DNA from: Phocaeicola dorei
GTDB taxonomy: Bacteria > Bacteroidota > Bacteroidia > Bacteroidales > Bacteroidaceae
NCBI RefSeq assembly: GCF_013009555.1
Contig: NZ_CP046176.1
Location: 5,425,501-5,489,500 of the forward strand
Direction of reading: 5' to 3'
Length of the DNA: 64,000 nucleotides
Below the pieces are notes generated by a model. It searched no databases. It was not told the origin of the DNA and saw only the letters and a list, made by a program, of their open reading frames with translations. The position numbers were made by a program, and so were the translations under genes. Each line of letters opens with the position of its first letter. Position 1 is the first letter of the stretch. Positions 16,861-26,274 of the stretch are shown here, piece by piece.

Positions 16861-19800
16861 ATGAAACAGTACAAATTAGTCAACAACCTGGTGGGTTGGT
16901 TCGCTTTTGTCATCGCAGCTTTTACTTACTGTATGACTATAGAACCGACAGCCAGTTTCTGGGATTGCCCGGAATTTATCACTACCGGATATAAATTAGA
17001 GGTAGGTCACCCGCCCGGCGCACCTTTCTTTATGCTTACCGCCAACTTATTCAGCCAATTTACAAGCGACCCCAGTCAAGTAGCCAGAATGGTCAATACC
17101 ATGAGCGCTCTGATGAGTGCGGCTTGTATCCTATTCCTTTTCTGGAGTATAACCCATCTGGTGAAAAAACTGATATGCCCCGATGATCAAGAGATGACCT
17201 TAGGCAAACTCATTACCATAATGGGGTCAGGACTGGTAGGAGCCTTGGCTTATACATGGAGCGACACCTTCTGGTTCAGTGCCGTAGAAGGTGAGGTATA
17301 TGCTTACTCCAGTCTTTTCACCGCAGTAGTCTTTTGGTTGATTCTAAAATGGGAATCCGTTGCCAATGAGCCTCACAGCGACCGCTGGCTGGTTTTGATT
17401 GCTTACCTGACCGGACTTTCCATCGGTGTGCACTTGCTGAACTTATTGTGTATTCCGGCCATTGTACTGGTGTACTATTATAAAAAGAATCCCGATGCTA
17501 ACCTCAAAGGCAGTCTGTTGGCACTTACAGGCTCCATGGTGTTGGTTGCAGCAGTGCTGTACGGTATCGTGCCGGGCGTAGTAAAAGTGGGAGGATGGTT
17601 CGAACTGCTGTTCGTCAACAGTTTCGGTATGCCTTTCAACAGCGGTCTGATTGTATATATCATTCTACTCGCCGCATCCATTATTTGGGGTGTTTACGAA
17701 AGCTATACGGAAAAGAGCCGCAAACGCATGAATATCTCCTTCATGGTAACTATCGCCATGCTGGGCATCCCCTTCTATGGCTACGGATGGAGCAGCGCCT
17801 TGATAGGCATTATCATACTAGGAATCTTGGGCGTTTATCTGTTTGCTGATTTGAACAAGAAATATCAGATTAGTGCACGTACTTTAAATACCTCTTTGCT
17901 GTGCATCATGATGATTATGGTAGGATACTCCTCGTACGCATTGATTGTGATTCGTTCTACCGCCAATACTCCGATGGACCAGAATTCTCCGGAAGACATC
18001 TTCACTTTAGGCGAATACTTGGGCCGTGAGCAATATGGAACCCGTCCTTTGTTCTACGGACAGACATACGCCTCCAAACCGGCACTGAAAGAAGTGGACG
18101 GAGGATGTGTATATGATGTGACGGAAGGCGCTCCCGTGTATCAACGGAAGGAGAAAGCGACTCCCGATGAAAAAGACAGCTACGAAATAGTGCGTCATAA
18201 GACCGATTACAAATATGCACAAAATATGCTCTTCCCACGCATGTACAGCGACGCACACGCACAGGCCTACGAAGACTGGCTGGGCGGCATCAAAGGCGTG
18301 CAGGTTCCTTACGACCAGTGCGGACAGATGGTGATGGTGAAAGTCCCGACCCAATGGGATAACATCAAGTTCTTCTTTATCTACCAGTTGAACTACATGT
18401 ACTGGAGATATTTCATGTGGAATTTTGCTGGACGCCAGAATGACATACAGGGACAAGGTGAAATAGAACATGGCAACTGGATTACCGGAATACCGTTTGT
18501 GGACAAGTTCCTGGTGGGCGACCAAAGCCTGCTCCCCTCCGACCTGAAAAACAACAAAGGACACAATGTATTCTATTGCCTGCCGTTGATTCTGGGACTT
18601 ATCGGTCTGTTCTGGCAGGCTTACAAGACAAGACGTATCACGACTCCCAATGGGGAAGAAATAGAAGAACCAGTAGGTATCCAGCAATTCTGGATCGTAT
18701 TCTTCCTATTCTTCATGACTGGTCTGGCCATCGTACTTTATTTGAACCAGACACCGATGCAGCCCCGCGAACGTGACTATGCATACGCAGGTTCATTCTA
18801 TGCATTTGCCATCTGGATAGGCATGGGTGTGGCGGGTATTGCCCAATGGCTGCAAGGCAAACTGGGTGAGAAACCAGCTTCCGTCATTGCAACTGTAGTT
18901 TGTCTGTTCGTACCCATCCAGATGGTGAGCCAGACCTGGGACGACCACGACCGCAGCAACCGTTATGTGGCACGCGACTTCGGACAAAACTACCTGAGCA
19001 CCGTACAAGAAGAAGGCAATCCGATTATCTTTACCAATGGTGACAACGATACTTTCCCCTTGTGGTACAACCAGGAAACGGAAGGTTTCCGCACCGATGT
19101 ACGTGTATGTAACCTGAGTTACCTGCAAACGGACTGGTACATCGACCAAATGAAGCGTCAGGCATACGACTCTCCGGCAGTACCTATCGAATGGAGCCGT
19201 TTGGAATATGTACAGGGGCATAATGAAGGAGTGGCTGTACGACCGGAAGTGATGGAAAGCATCAATAACTTCTACAAGCAGAATCCGGAAGAAGCCGCCA
19301 AGGAATTCGGAGACAACCCGTATGAATTGAAAAATATTCTGAAATACTGGGTACGCTCACCCAAAGAAGGTTTACAGCTGATACCGACGGACAGCATCGT
19401 CATCAAGCTGGACAAGGAGGCTGTGAAACGCTCGGGCATGATGATTCCCGACTCCCTGCATGGTGAAATCCCCGATTATATGAGTATCTCCCTGAAAGGC
19501 AAACGTATGCTGTACAAGAGCGAGCTGATGATGCTTGAGATGCTGGCAAATACCAACTGGGAACGTCCGTTGTACATGGCTATTACGGTGGGTAGCGACA
19601 ATCATCTGAATTTAGGCAACAACTTCATGCAGGAAGGTCTTGCCTACCGCATCACTCCGTTCAACACCACCCAGCTGAACGCACGCATCGACAGCGAGAA
19701 AATGTACGACAACCTGATGAACAAGTTCAAGTTCGGAGGAATTGACAACCCGGATATCTACATTGACGAAACTGTGATGCGTATGTGCCAGACCCACCGC

Positions 19801-20265
19801 CGTATGTTTATACAGCTGGCTACCCAGTTGATAAAAGAAGGCAAGAAAGATAAGGCGTTGAAAGTTCTTGACTATTGTTCGGAAGTAATCCCAAGCACTA
19901 CCGTTCCTCACGATTACATCATGAGCAGTTCCAAAGAGATGGCCGACGATTATCTGACATTGGGTGAAAAAGAGAAAGGTGAGGCTATTCTGAATGATTT
20001 GGCAAACAAATCGGTGGAATACATCACCTGGTACCTGAGTCTGAATGACCAACGTCTGCAAGGTTCATACGAGGACTGTCTGCGCAATTTCTATATTCTG
20101 GATGAAATCAACAAGAGCCTTGCCCGCGCAAATGCTGCCGGCGGTGTACAAGGTGAAGGTGAACAACAGAATAAATCGGATATGGCAAGCCACTATGCCA
20201 AGAAGTTTGAAGAGCTCTATGAGGTGTTCAACAAACGTGTAGGCGGCGGAGCAGGCAGAAAGTAA
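16861..20265 (+). CDS. DUF2723 polytopic membrane protein (GT-C, O-mannosyltransferase-like)
   Basis: 1134 residues. About ten hydrophobic segments occupy residues 1-340, a few more follow around 560-690, and the C-terminal third is soluble and helical (TPR-like). Near the N-terminus, after the first membrane helix, is FWDCPEF (Asp35, Glu38), in the position of the catalytic acidic residues of GT-C protein mannosyltransferases. YKLEVGHPPGAPFF follows. DUF2723 is also the domain of animal TMEM260, a protein O-mannosyltransferase. A role in protein O-glycosylation, which Bacteroidetes perform in the periplasm, is therefore plausible but unproven. A terminator follows at once. Confidence 0.8.
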   Translation: MKQYKLVNNLVGWFAFVIAAFTYCMTIEPTASFWDCPEFITTGYKLEVGHPPGAPFFMLTANLFSQFTSDPSQVARMVNTMSALMSAACILFLFWSITHLVKKLICPDDQEMTLGKLITIMGSGLVGALAYTWSDTFWFSAVEGEVYAYSSLFTAVVFWLILKWESVANEPHSDRWLVLIAYLTGLSIGVHLLNLLCIPAIVLVYYYKKNPDANLKGSLLALTGSMVLVAAVLYGIVPGVVKVGGWFELLFVNSFGMPFNSGLIVYIILLAASIIWGVYESYTEKSRKRMNISFMVTIAMLGIPFYGYGWSSALIGIIILGILGVYLFADLNKKYQISARTLNTSLLCIMMIMVGYSSYALIVIRSTANTPMDQNSPEDIFTLGEYLGREQYGTRPLFYGQTYASKPALKEVDGGCVYDVTEGAPVYQRKEKATPDEKDSYEIVRHKTDYKYAQNMLFPRMYSDAHAQAYEDWLGGIKGVQVPYDQCGQMVMVKVPTQWDNIKFFFIYQLNYMYWRYFMWNFAGRQNDIQGQGEIEHGNWITGIPFVDKFLVGDQSLLPSDLKNNKGHNVFYCLPLILGLIGLFWQAYKTRRITTPNGEEIEEPVGIQQFWIVFFLFFMTGLAIVLYLNQTPMQPRERDYAYAGSFYAFAIWIGMGVAGIAQWLQGKLGEKPASVIATVVCLFVPIQMVSQTWDDHDRSNRYVARDFGQNYLSTVQEEGNPIIFTNGDNDTFPLWYNQETEGFRTDVRVCNLSYLQTDWYIDQMKRQAYDSPAVPIEWSRLEYVQGHNEGVAVRPEVMESINNFYKQNPEEAAKEFGDNPYELKNILKYWVRSPKEGLQLIPTDSIVIKLDKEAVKRSGMMIPDSLHGEIPDYMSISLKGKRMLYKSELMMLEMLANTNWERPLYMAITVGSDNHLNLGNNFMQEGLAYRITPFNTTQLNARIDSEKMYDNLMNKFKFGGIDNPDIYIDETVMRMCQTHRRMFIQLATQLIKEGKKDKALKVLDYCSEVIPSTTVPHDYIMSSSKEMADDYLTLGEKEKGEAILNDLANKSVEYITWYLSLNDQRLQGSYEDCLRNFYILDEINKSLARANAAGGVQGEGEQQNKSDMASHYAKKFEELYEVFNKRVGGGAGRK

Positions 20266-20270
20266 ATAAA

Positions 20271-20308
20271 AGGTGTGGATTCTGCGGTGAATCCACACCT
20301 TTATATTT
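20271..20308 (+). terminator. Strong rho-independent terminator after the DUF2723 gene
   Basis: A perfect 12-bp stem, AGGTGTGGATTC (20271-20282) with GAATCCACACCT (20289-20300), a six-base loop and then TTATATTT. Confidence 0.85.
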
Positions 20309-20335
20309 GTATAACCAACAAAAGCACACACATTC

Positions 20336-20947
20336 ATGTTTATAGAACAACCCCCGCTGATACTCCGCTGGCTTTATCCACGCGCCTTCTGGCGAATGGA
20401 CAAGAATGAAAAAGCGGTCTATCTGACTTTCGATGACGGGCCGATTCCCGAGATCACACCGTGGGTACTCGATTTATTAGACAAGTACAATATTAAGGCT
20501 ACCTTCTTTTTGGTGGGCGACAATGTGCGCAAGCATCCCAAGGAATTCCAGATGATTGTAGAACGAGGACATCGTTTGGGAAATCATACTTTTAACCATA
20601 TCCGGGGATTCGAATACCGAAGCAAGAATTATCTGGCCAATACGGACAAAGCAAACGAACTGATCCATACCAACCTGTTCCGTCCGCCACATGGCCACAT
20701 GCGCTGGATGCAGTACATGGTGCTGCGCCATAAGTATCAAATAGTGATGTGGGACTTAGTAACCCGTGACTATAGCAACAAGCTGAATGGGAAGCAGGTA
20801 CTGAGGAAAGTAAAACATTATGTGCGGAATGGTTCCATCATTACTTTCCATGATTCCATCAAGGCAGAGAAAAACATGAAATATGCCTTGCCCCGGGCCA
20901 TAGAATGGCTGCTGGAACAAGGCTATGAGTTCAAGGTATTTGACTGA
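20336..20947 (+). CDS. NodB-type polysaccharide deacetylase
   Basis: 203 residues, a single NodB domain of carbohydrate esterase family 4 type. TFDDGP (31-36) supplies the catalytic base and a metal Asp, GNHTFNH (~85-91) the two metal His residues, then RPPHGH, MWDLVTRDY and ITFHDS (the His that acts as acid). All are present, so the protein should be an active metal-dependent deacetylase. There is no clear signal peptide, only WRWLYPRAFWR-like hydrophobics at the N-terminus. The natural substrate, perhaps a cell-wall glycan or lipid-linked sugar, cannot be read from the sequence. It lies alone between two terminators. Confidence 0.85.
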   Translation: MFIEQPPLILRWLYPRAFWRMDKNEKAVYLTFDDGPIPEITPWVLDLLDKYNIKATFFLVGDNVRKHPKEFQMIVERGHRLGNHTFNHIRGFEYRSKNYLANTDKANELIHTNLFRPPHGHMRWMQYMVLRHKYQIVMWDLVTRDYSNKLNGKQVLRKVKHYVRNGSIITFHDSIKAEKNMKYALPRAIEWLLEQGYEFKVFD

Positions 20948-20963
20948 TAAGGCCAAATACCTT
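20933..20963. terminator. Shared hairpin terminator between convergent genes
   Basis: AAGGTATTTG (20933-20942) pairs perfectly with CAAATACCTT (20954-20963). The left arm includes the last codons of the deacetylase gene. AT-rich sequence follows on the + side; the GH144 gene ends at 20971 on the other strand. Confidence 0.65.
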
Positions 20964-20970
20964 GAGTTAT

Positions 20971-22329
20971 TTATTTAGTATATGTAAACCCCAGTTTATT
21001 CAACCCATTCTGTACATCGGGATGGCTCATAAACAGTTTCCATAACAATCCCGAACGATAATTCTCTATCATCACTGCTATAGGGCCCTGGTCAATAGCC
21101 AGATAACGTTTCGGATACCAGTTATCCGTTTCACTGAAAGCATCATAAAAGCCATACGGGCCGAATACTTTCTCACCCATTCCATACAGATGACGCATTA
21201 CCTGCAAAGAATATTCAGGAGTATAGACAATAGAGGATAAAGCGGCAGTCGGAGAGATCACTCCCAAATCTTCTTTCTCATTAGGAGCGTGTGCCGCATA
21301 ACCGTTTACCGAATAACTGGCAGTCAATCCCCAACAATCCGGGCCAAAGCCGGTATAATGCTTGGGATTACGGATGCAGTAGGCACGGTTGACCAAGGTA
21401 AGATTACGCATTTCATTGAAATAACTGGGACAATATTTATCCTGCAAACCGTTGGGATTCATGCCCAGAAAAGAATATTGCGCCCAGAACAACGGTCCTG
21501 CTTCCGTACCCTGATAACGAAGATGTAATTTAATCCCCTCTACCGTATGAGGAGAAACAATCTGTCCATTCTGTGCCCAGCCCTCATTATAAACCGTGGC
21601 AGGTATCCCATGAGTAGGAGAAGCAGCAGCCAGAATATACATAATCATACATTCATTGTATCCATGCACCGGAAAGTTCATGGCCCAGCCATCTGTGGGG
21701 CTCCAATGCCAATAAAGCACATTTTGCCCGTTCTGACGGTAAAAGTTCCAGTCTACCTCACGCCACAATTTATCAATACGTGCCGCCAACTCTTTTTCAT
21801 CCGAAGTACCATTTACATAATATTGATGCACAGCCAGCAAGCCTTGCATCAAAAAAGCAGTTTCCACCAGGTCACCGCCATTATCTTTGGAACCGAAAGG
21901 CAATACTTTACCTGTCTCACCATTCCACCAGTGAGGATAAGCCCCATGAAAACGGTCGGCTTTCTCAAGGAAAGTCACAATCTTGTCCATTCTTTCGAGC
22001 CCTTCCTGCCGGCTCACATAGCCCCGGTCTATACCGGACAGAATAGCCATGATGCCAAAACCACTTCCTCCCGAGGTTACCACCTCGGGCCCTCCTGCGG
22101 GATATACATTATCTATATGATAACGCTCACGAGCCATACCGCTATAAGGTTCGCCCCCCTCCCAGAAATATTGGAAAGTACGACGCTGGACAGTATCCAT
22201 CAAAGCATCATCGGAAAGCGTGTCGGACGCCGATGCCGGACGCTTGTCAGAAGAAGCTGCCGGCTTGTTTTTACAAGCCAGCAATGAGAAAAGCAGCAAC
22301 ACCGCTGCACATAAGGGAATTCTTTTCAT
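20971..22329 (-). CDS. GH144-type glucoamylase-like lipoprotein (probable endo-beta-1,2-glucanase)
   Basis: 452 residues. It has a lipoprotein signal with Cys19 (FSLLAC). The catalytic (alpha/alpha)6 domain has FQYFWEGGEP, the GGSGFGIMAIL glycine-rich segment, PHWWNGETG, and GPDCWGLTASYSVNGY. This matches the glycoamylase fold family (Pfam PF10091), whose characterised Bacteroidetes members are endo-beta-1,2-glucanases of GH144. Gene order GH144-GH3-SusD-SusC is what is known for beta-1,2-glucan loci in this phylum. It cuts the polymer into sophoro-oligosaccharides for the GH3 enzyme encoded 17 bp upstream. Confidence 0.8.
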   Translation of the reverse strand: MKRIPLCAAVLLLFSLLACKNKPAASSDKRPASASDTLSDDALMDTVQRRTFQYFWEGGEPYSGMARERYHIDNVYPAGGPEVVTSGGSGFGIMAILSGIDRGYVSRQEGLERMDKIVTFLEKADRFHGAYPHWWNGETGKVLPFGSKDNGGDLVETAFLMQGLLAVHQYYVNGTSDEKELAARIDKLWREVDWNFYRQNGQNVLYWHWSPTDGWAMNFPVHGYNECMIMYILAAASPTHGIPATVYNEGWAQNGQIVSPHTVEGIKLHLRYQGTEAGPLFWAQYSFLGMNPNGLQDKYCPSYFNEMRNLTLVNRAYCIRNPKHYTGFGPDCWGLTASYSVNGYAAHAPNEKEDLGVISPTAALSSIVYTPEYSLQVMRHLYGMGEKVFGPYGFYDAFSETDNWYPKRYLAIDQGPIAVMIENYRSGLLWKLFMSHPDVQNGLNKLGFTYTK

Positions 22330-22346
22330 TTTTTCACAGGTTTAGG

Positions 22347-24686
22347 TTAGTGCAGCACAAATGTTGCTGTTTTCACATGCTGGCTGTCCGTACCAATCAT
22401 CAAATCGAAAGCTCCGGGTTCGGCCACGTATTGTAACTCGTAATTATAATATTTCAATAAATCGGGAGTAATCTTGAAGGTTATCTCACGGGATTCACCT
22501 GCTTTCAGGAATACTTTTTGGAAACCTTTCAGTTCTTTTACAGGACGGGTACTTTCAGCTACCTTGTCACGGATATACAACTGCACTACTTCCGCACCAT
22601 CCCTGTTTCCTGTATTTGTCAGTATCACTTTAGCTGTCAGACTCCCGTCCATAGGCATTGAAGTACGGTCCAACGTAATATCTCCATAGTTGAAAGTAGT
22701 GTATGAAAGCCCATAACCGAATGGATAAAGCGGCTCGTTGTCCACGTCCAGATAGTTGCTACGGAATTTCTCAAACCATTTCCCTTCGTGCAGCGGACGT
22801 CCGGTATTCTTGTGGGCGTAGTACAAAGGAATCTGCCCCACATTCTTCGGGAAAGTCATAGTCAGTTTTCCACTTGGATTAATAGCGCCAAAAAGTACGT
22901 CACCAATAGCATAAGCAGCTTCGCTACCTCCAAACCATACGTTCAGAATCGCAGGAACATGAGCCTGTTCCCACTCCAACGTCAGCGGACGTCCGGTGAA
23001 AAGTACCAAGACTACAGGTTTTCCAGTTTTTAGCAGTTCCTTCAACAAAGTACGTTGTACATCGGGGATATCCAGTGAAGTACGGCTGCTGCTTTCACCG
23101 CTCATTTCTGAAGATTCGCCCAAAGCAGCTACTATGACATCGGCTTTCTGAGCTACCGTCAATGCTTCTTGCAACAGTTGGGCATCGGTACGGGCATCCC
23201 GATGAAGGCTGCGCCCGAAGAGAGTCGCCCGTTCTTCATAGGCGGCATCACTGGTCAGATTGCTGCCTTTAGCGTATGAGATGGTAGCTTTTCCGACAGT
23301 CATCTCTTTCAAACCTTCTATCAGTGAAGGGGATTTATCCAGTATGGCAGCCACGCTCCAAGTTCCGGGCATATTGGTACGAGTATCTGCCAACGGGCCT
23401 ATTACGGCAATATTACCCTGCATCTTCAAAGGAAGTACAGGTTGCACTGTGCTTCCGGACGGATTCGATCCCGCCCTATCGGTAGAAGGTTCGTTTTTCA
23501 GCAAGACAAAGCTTTCTCCGGCAATACGGCGAGCTACGGCACGGTGTTCCGGAGTGAAGATATCACGTGCGGGACGTTTCAGATCACAATATTTATAAGG
23601 ATTGGCAAATAACCCTAATTTATACTTTGCCTCCAGAATAAGACGACAGGCAGTATCAATGGTCTGCATGGATACCTTTCCTTCCTGCACCGACTGTTTC
23701 AATGTTCCTACAAAAGCATCGCTCACCATGTCCATATCTACTCCGGCATTGACAGCACGGGCAGCTACGGTTTGCAAATCACCGATTCCATGGTCTATCA
23801 TTTCATAGATTCCGGTATAGTCCGTCACCACAAAGCCCTGAAAGCCCCACTGGTTACGCAGCACATCAGTCATCAACCATTTACTGGCTGTAGCCGGAAT
23901 GCCATCCACTTCATTAAAGGAAGCCATCACACTACCCACTCCGGCATCAACAGCTGCCTGATAGGGGAGCATGTACTCATTGAACATGCGTTGACGGCTC
24001 ATATCCACCGTGTTATAATCGCGTCCGGCCTCGGAAGCTCCATACAAGGCGAAATGCTTGACACAAGCCATTATCTCATCATTGCGTTTCATCTGGCCGC
24101 CTTGATAGCCACGCACCATGGCTTTAGCTATCTCAGCACCCAGGAACGGGTCTTCCCCACTCCCTTCCGAAACACGTCCCCAACGGGGATCCCGGCTGAC
24201 ATCTACCATCGGACTGAAAGTCCAGGAAATACCATCCGCACTGGCCTCAATGGCCGCAATACGGGCCGATTCCTCAATGGCTTTCATATCCCAGGTACAT
24301 GACAAGCCTAAAGGGATGGGGAAAATCGTTTCATAACCATGAATCACATCCATACCAAACAGTAGAGGTATCCCCAGACGGCTCTCTTTCACAGCCAGTT
24401 CCTGCACATCCTTGATACGGGCAACTCCTTTCAAGTTAAACAGTCCTCCTACTTCACCCCGTTTTATACGGGCTGAGATATCGCTACTCTTTGCCTGTCC
24501 CGTAGTGATTTCACCGGTAACGGGCAAGTTCAACTGGCCTATCTTTTCTTCCAAGGTCATCTTTTTCATCAAATTATCAATGAAACGATTCATATCCTGA
24601 GGTGATTTCTGCGCATGCACACTCAGGGTGGCAAATAGCAGCATGGGAGCCACTTGCTTCATTCTTTGAAATATTCTATTCATCAT
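22347..24686 (-). CDS. bglX: GH3 beta-glucosidase, periplasmic
   Basis: 779 residues, full length for a three-domain GH3 enzyme (TIM barrel, alpha/beta sandwich, fibronectin-III-like). A signal peptide ends near SVHA-QKSPQ. The nucleophile is Asp289 in GFVVTDYTG; KHFALYG (~210-216) and FSPMVDVSRDPRWGR (~158-171) are the standard substrate-pocket motifs. The C-terminal Fn3-like part ends in YVAEPGAFDLMIG. In this operon it most likely hydrolyses sophoro-oligosaccharides made by the GH144 enzyme. The bglX label reflects overall family likeness only. Confidence 0.88.
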   Translation of the reverse strand: MMNRIFQRMKQVAPMLLFATLSVHAQKSPQDMNRFIDNLMKKMTLEEKIGQLNLPVTGEITTGQAKSSDISARIKRGEVGGLFNLKGVARIKDVQELAVKESRLGIPLLFGMDVIHGYETIFPIPLGLSCTWDMKAIEESARIAAIEASADGISWTFSPMVDVSRDPRWGRVSEGSGEDPFLGAEIAKAMVRGYQGGQMKRNDEIMACVKHFALYGASEAGRDYNTVDMSRQRMFNEYMLPYQAAVDAGVGSVMASFNEVDGIPATASKWLMTDVLRNQWGFQGFVVTDYTGIYEMIDHGIGDLQTVAARAVNAGVDMDMVSDAFVGTLKQSVQEGKVSMQTIDTACRLILEAKYKLGLFANPYKYCDLKRPARDIFTPEHRAVARRIAGESFVLLKNEPSTDRAGSNPSGSTVQPVLPLKMQGNIAVIGPLADTRTNMPGTWSVAAILDKSPSLIEGLKEMTVGKATISYAKGSNLTSDAAYEERATLFGRSLHRDARTDAQLLQEALTVAQKADVIVAALGESSEMSGESSSRTSLDIPDVQRTLLKELLKTGKPVVLVLFTGRPLTLEWEQAHVPAILNVWFGGSEAAYAIGDVLFGAINPSGKLTMTFPKNVGQIPLYYAHKNTGRPLHEGKWFEKFRSNYLDVDNEPLYPFGYGLSYTTFNYGDITLDRTSMPMDGSLTAKVILTNTGNRDGAEVVQLYIRDKVAESTRPVKELKGFQKVFLKAGESREITFKITPDLLKYYNYELQYVAEPGAFDLMIGTDSQHVKTATFVLH

Positions 24687-24744
24687 CTTTAAATAATGTG
24701 CTAATGTGTCAATGTACTTATAAGCCTATTGACATATTGAATAA

Positions 24745-26268
24745 TTATAAATAATCAGGATTCTGTTTCAGCACTCCTTTCGACTTGTCTATTTCATCCT
24801 GCGGTATAGGCAAAAGTGCATTCTTCGGTTGATAATTCAACTTACCTGCCGCATGAAGAACTTGCTCGGCGATTCCCCAACGTACCAAATCATAGAAACG
24901 GTCGAATTCCAGTCCTAATTCCACCCTACGCTCGTGTCGGATTGCTTCACGCAATACCGATTGGTCCAAAGAAGTAATTTCAGGTAGTATATCCGGATTA
25001 CCGCCACGCGCACGGGCACGCACCATCTCCAAATCCTTTTGCGCTTCCGAAGTATTACCTAACTCGTTTGCTGACTCCGCTGCCATTAAAACGACATCCG
25101 AGTAGCGGATCAGCCGGATATTCACCCAAAAGCCTTTATTGGTAAACTCCTGGCGCAATGCCGGATTGGTATAGGCTTTCTTGTTGAAGTAAGCACCTTC
25201 TGCCTGCGACACCGGGGACTCTCCGTATGGTGTATTGGTATTCTCCGGAGTAACAGGGTCGGAATCACTCTTACGGAAATAAAGCAAGGTGGCATCCTTA
25301 CGGGGGTCACCAGGCTCAAAAGCTTCCGCCATCAGTTCGGTAGCCATGTGCCATCCCCAACCCAAATCCCATTTTCCGGAACCACGAATCCCCTGTACTT
25401 CACAGAATTGGCTTCCTATCTTATCACTTTGCGGCAAGGCGGCCGTAGACAAGCACTGCAACTCAAACACCGAACCACCGCTGTTCTCTCCCTCGTCAGT
25501 AAAAATCTTATCGTAAGGGGTATCCAGATTATAAATTCCTTTTCCCATTACATCCGAGGCTGCTTTGTACATATTCTGCCAATCATTGCGCATCATATAG
25601 GTACGGGCATGCAGGGAACGGGCAGCTCCCCACGTCAGACGTCCCAAATAGGCAGCCGGCCACTGTTCGGGAAGCAAATCTTCCGCATCTTTCAAGTCCT
25701 TGTCTATCTGTTCATAAATTTTGTCTACCGTTGTTTTGGGTACATTAGCCTCCGAAGCTTCATTTACCTTAAAGGTAACCAATGGAACCTCCCCGAAGGC
25801 TCGCACTAAATTAAAGTAACAGTAGGCACGGAAAAATAACGCTTCTCCTTTATTATAGAGGTCATTCTCTTCTGTCAGATGACCGGTCTCAATGGCATCC
25901 ACCACCTCATTGCATTGATAAATAATCGCATAATTCTGACTCCAATAGGCCTTTATCAACCCATTGCTGGCATTGTACTGAAAATCATCATACATTGCCG
26001 CCTGTTCCGACCCGTCGCTGGAAATACTTCCTTTCTCCGAATCTTCGGAACGGAAACAATGAATAGCGAATGCGGGAGTTCCTGCAGTAATATTGAAATT
26101 ACGCATCATGGTATAGATGTTGAATATCTTTCCTTCTGCCAATGCACCGGGATTATCATCCTCCGTGAACTGACCTTGAGGACTGCGGTCAAGGAAATCA
26201 TTACAACCGGTAAAGGCCAGGATTCCTCCAATCGCCCAAATGTATAGTATATATTTACTTCGTTTCAT
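24745..26268 (-). CDS. SusD-like outer-membrane glycan-binding lipoprotein
   Basis: 508 residues as read from ATG 26268. The longer frame to 26274 would need a TTG start and is less likely. The lipoprotein signal ends LAFTGC-NDFLDRSPQGQF, the classic SusD beginning, and the C-terminus has the conserved RRVELGLEFDRFYDLVRWG and LLPIPQDEIDKS. SusD proteins cap the partner SusC barrel and bind the incoming oligosaccharide at the cell surface. The start lies only 6 bp downstream of the susC stop. With GH144/GH3 next, the ligand is probably beta-1,2-glucan or sophoro-oligosaccharides. Confidence 0.92.
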   Translation of the reverse strand: MKRSKYILYIWAIGGILAFTGCNDFLDRSPQGQFTEDDNPGALAEGKIFNIYTMMRNFNITAGTPAFAIHCFRSEDSEKGSISSDGSEQAAMYDDFQYNASNGLIKAYWSQNYAIIYQCNEVVDAIETGHLTEENDLYNKGEALFFRAYCYFNLVRAFGEVPLVTFKVNEASEANVPKTTVDKIYEQIDKDLKDAEDLLPEQWPAAYLGRLTWGAARSLHARTYMMRNDWQNMYKAASDVMGKGIYNLDTPYDKIFTDEGENSGGSVFELQCLSTAALPQSDKIGSQFCEVQGIRGSGKWDLGWGWHMATELMAEAFEPGDPRKDATLLYFRKSDSDPVTPENTNTPYGESPVSQAEGAYFNKKAYTNPALRQEFTNKGFWVNIRLIRYSDVVLMAAESANELGNTSEAQKDLEMVRARARGGNPDILPEITSLDQSVLREAIRHERRVELGLEFDRFYDLVRWGIAEQVLHAAGKLNYQPKNALLPIPQDEIDKSKGVLKQNPDYL

Positions 26269-26274
26269 AATCAA

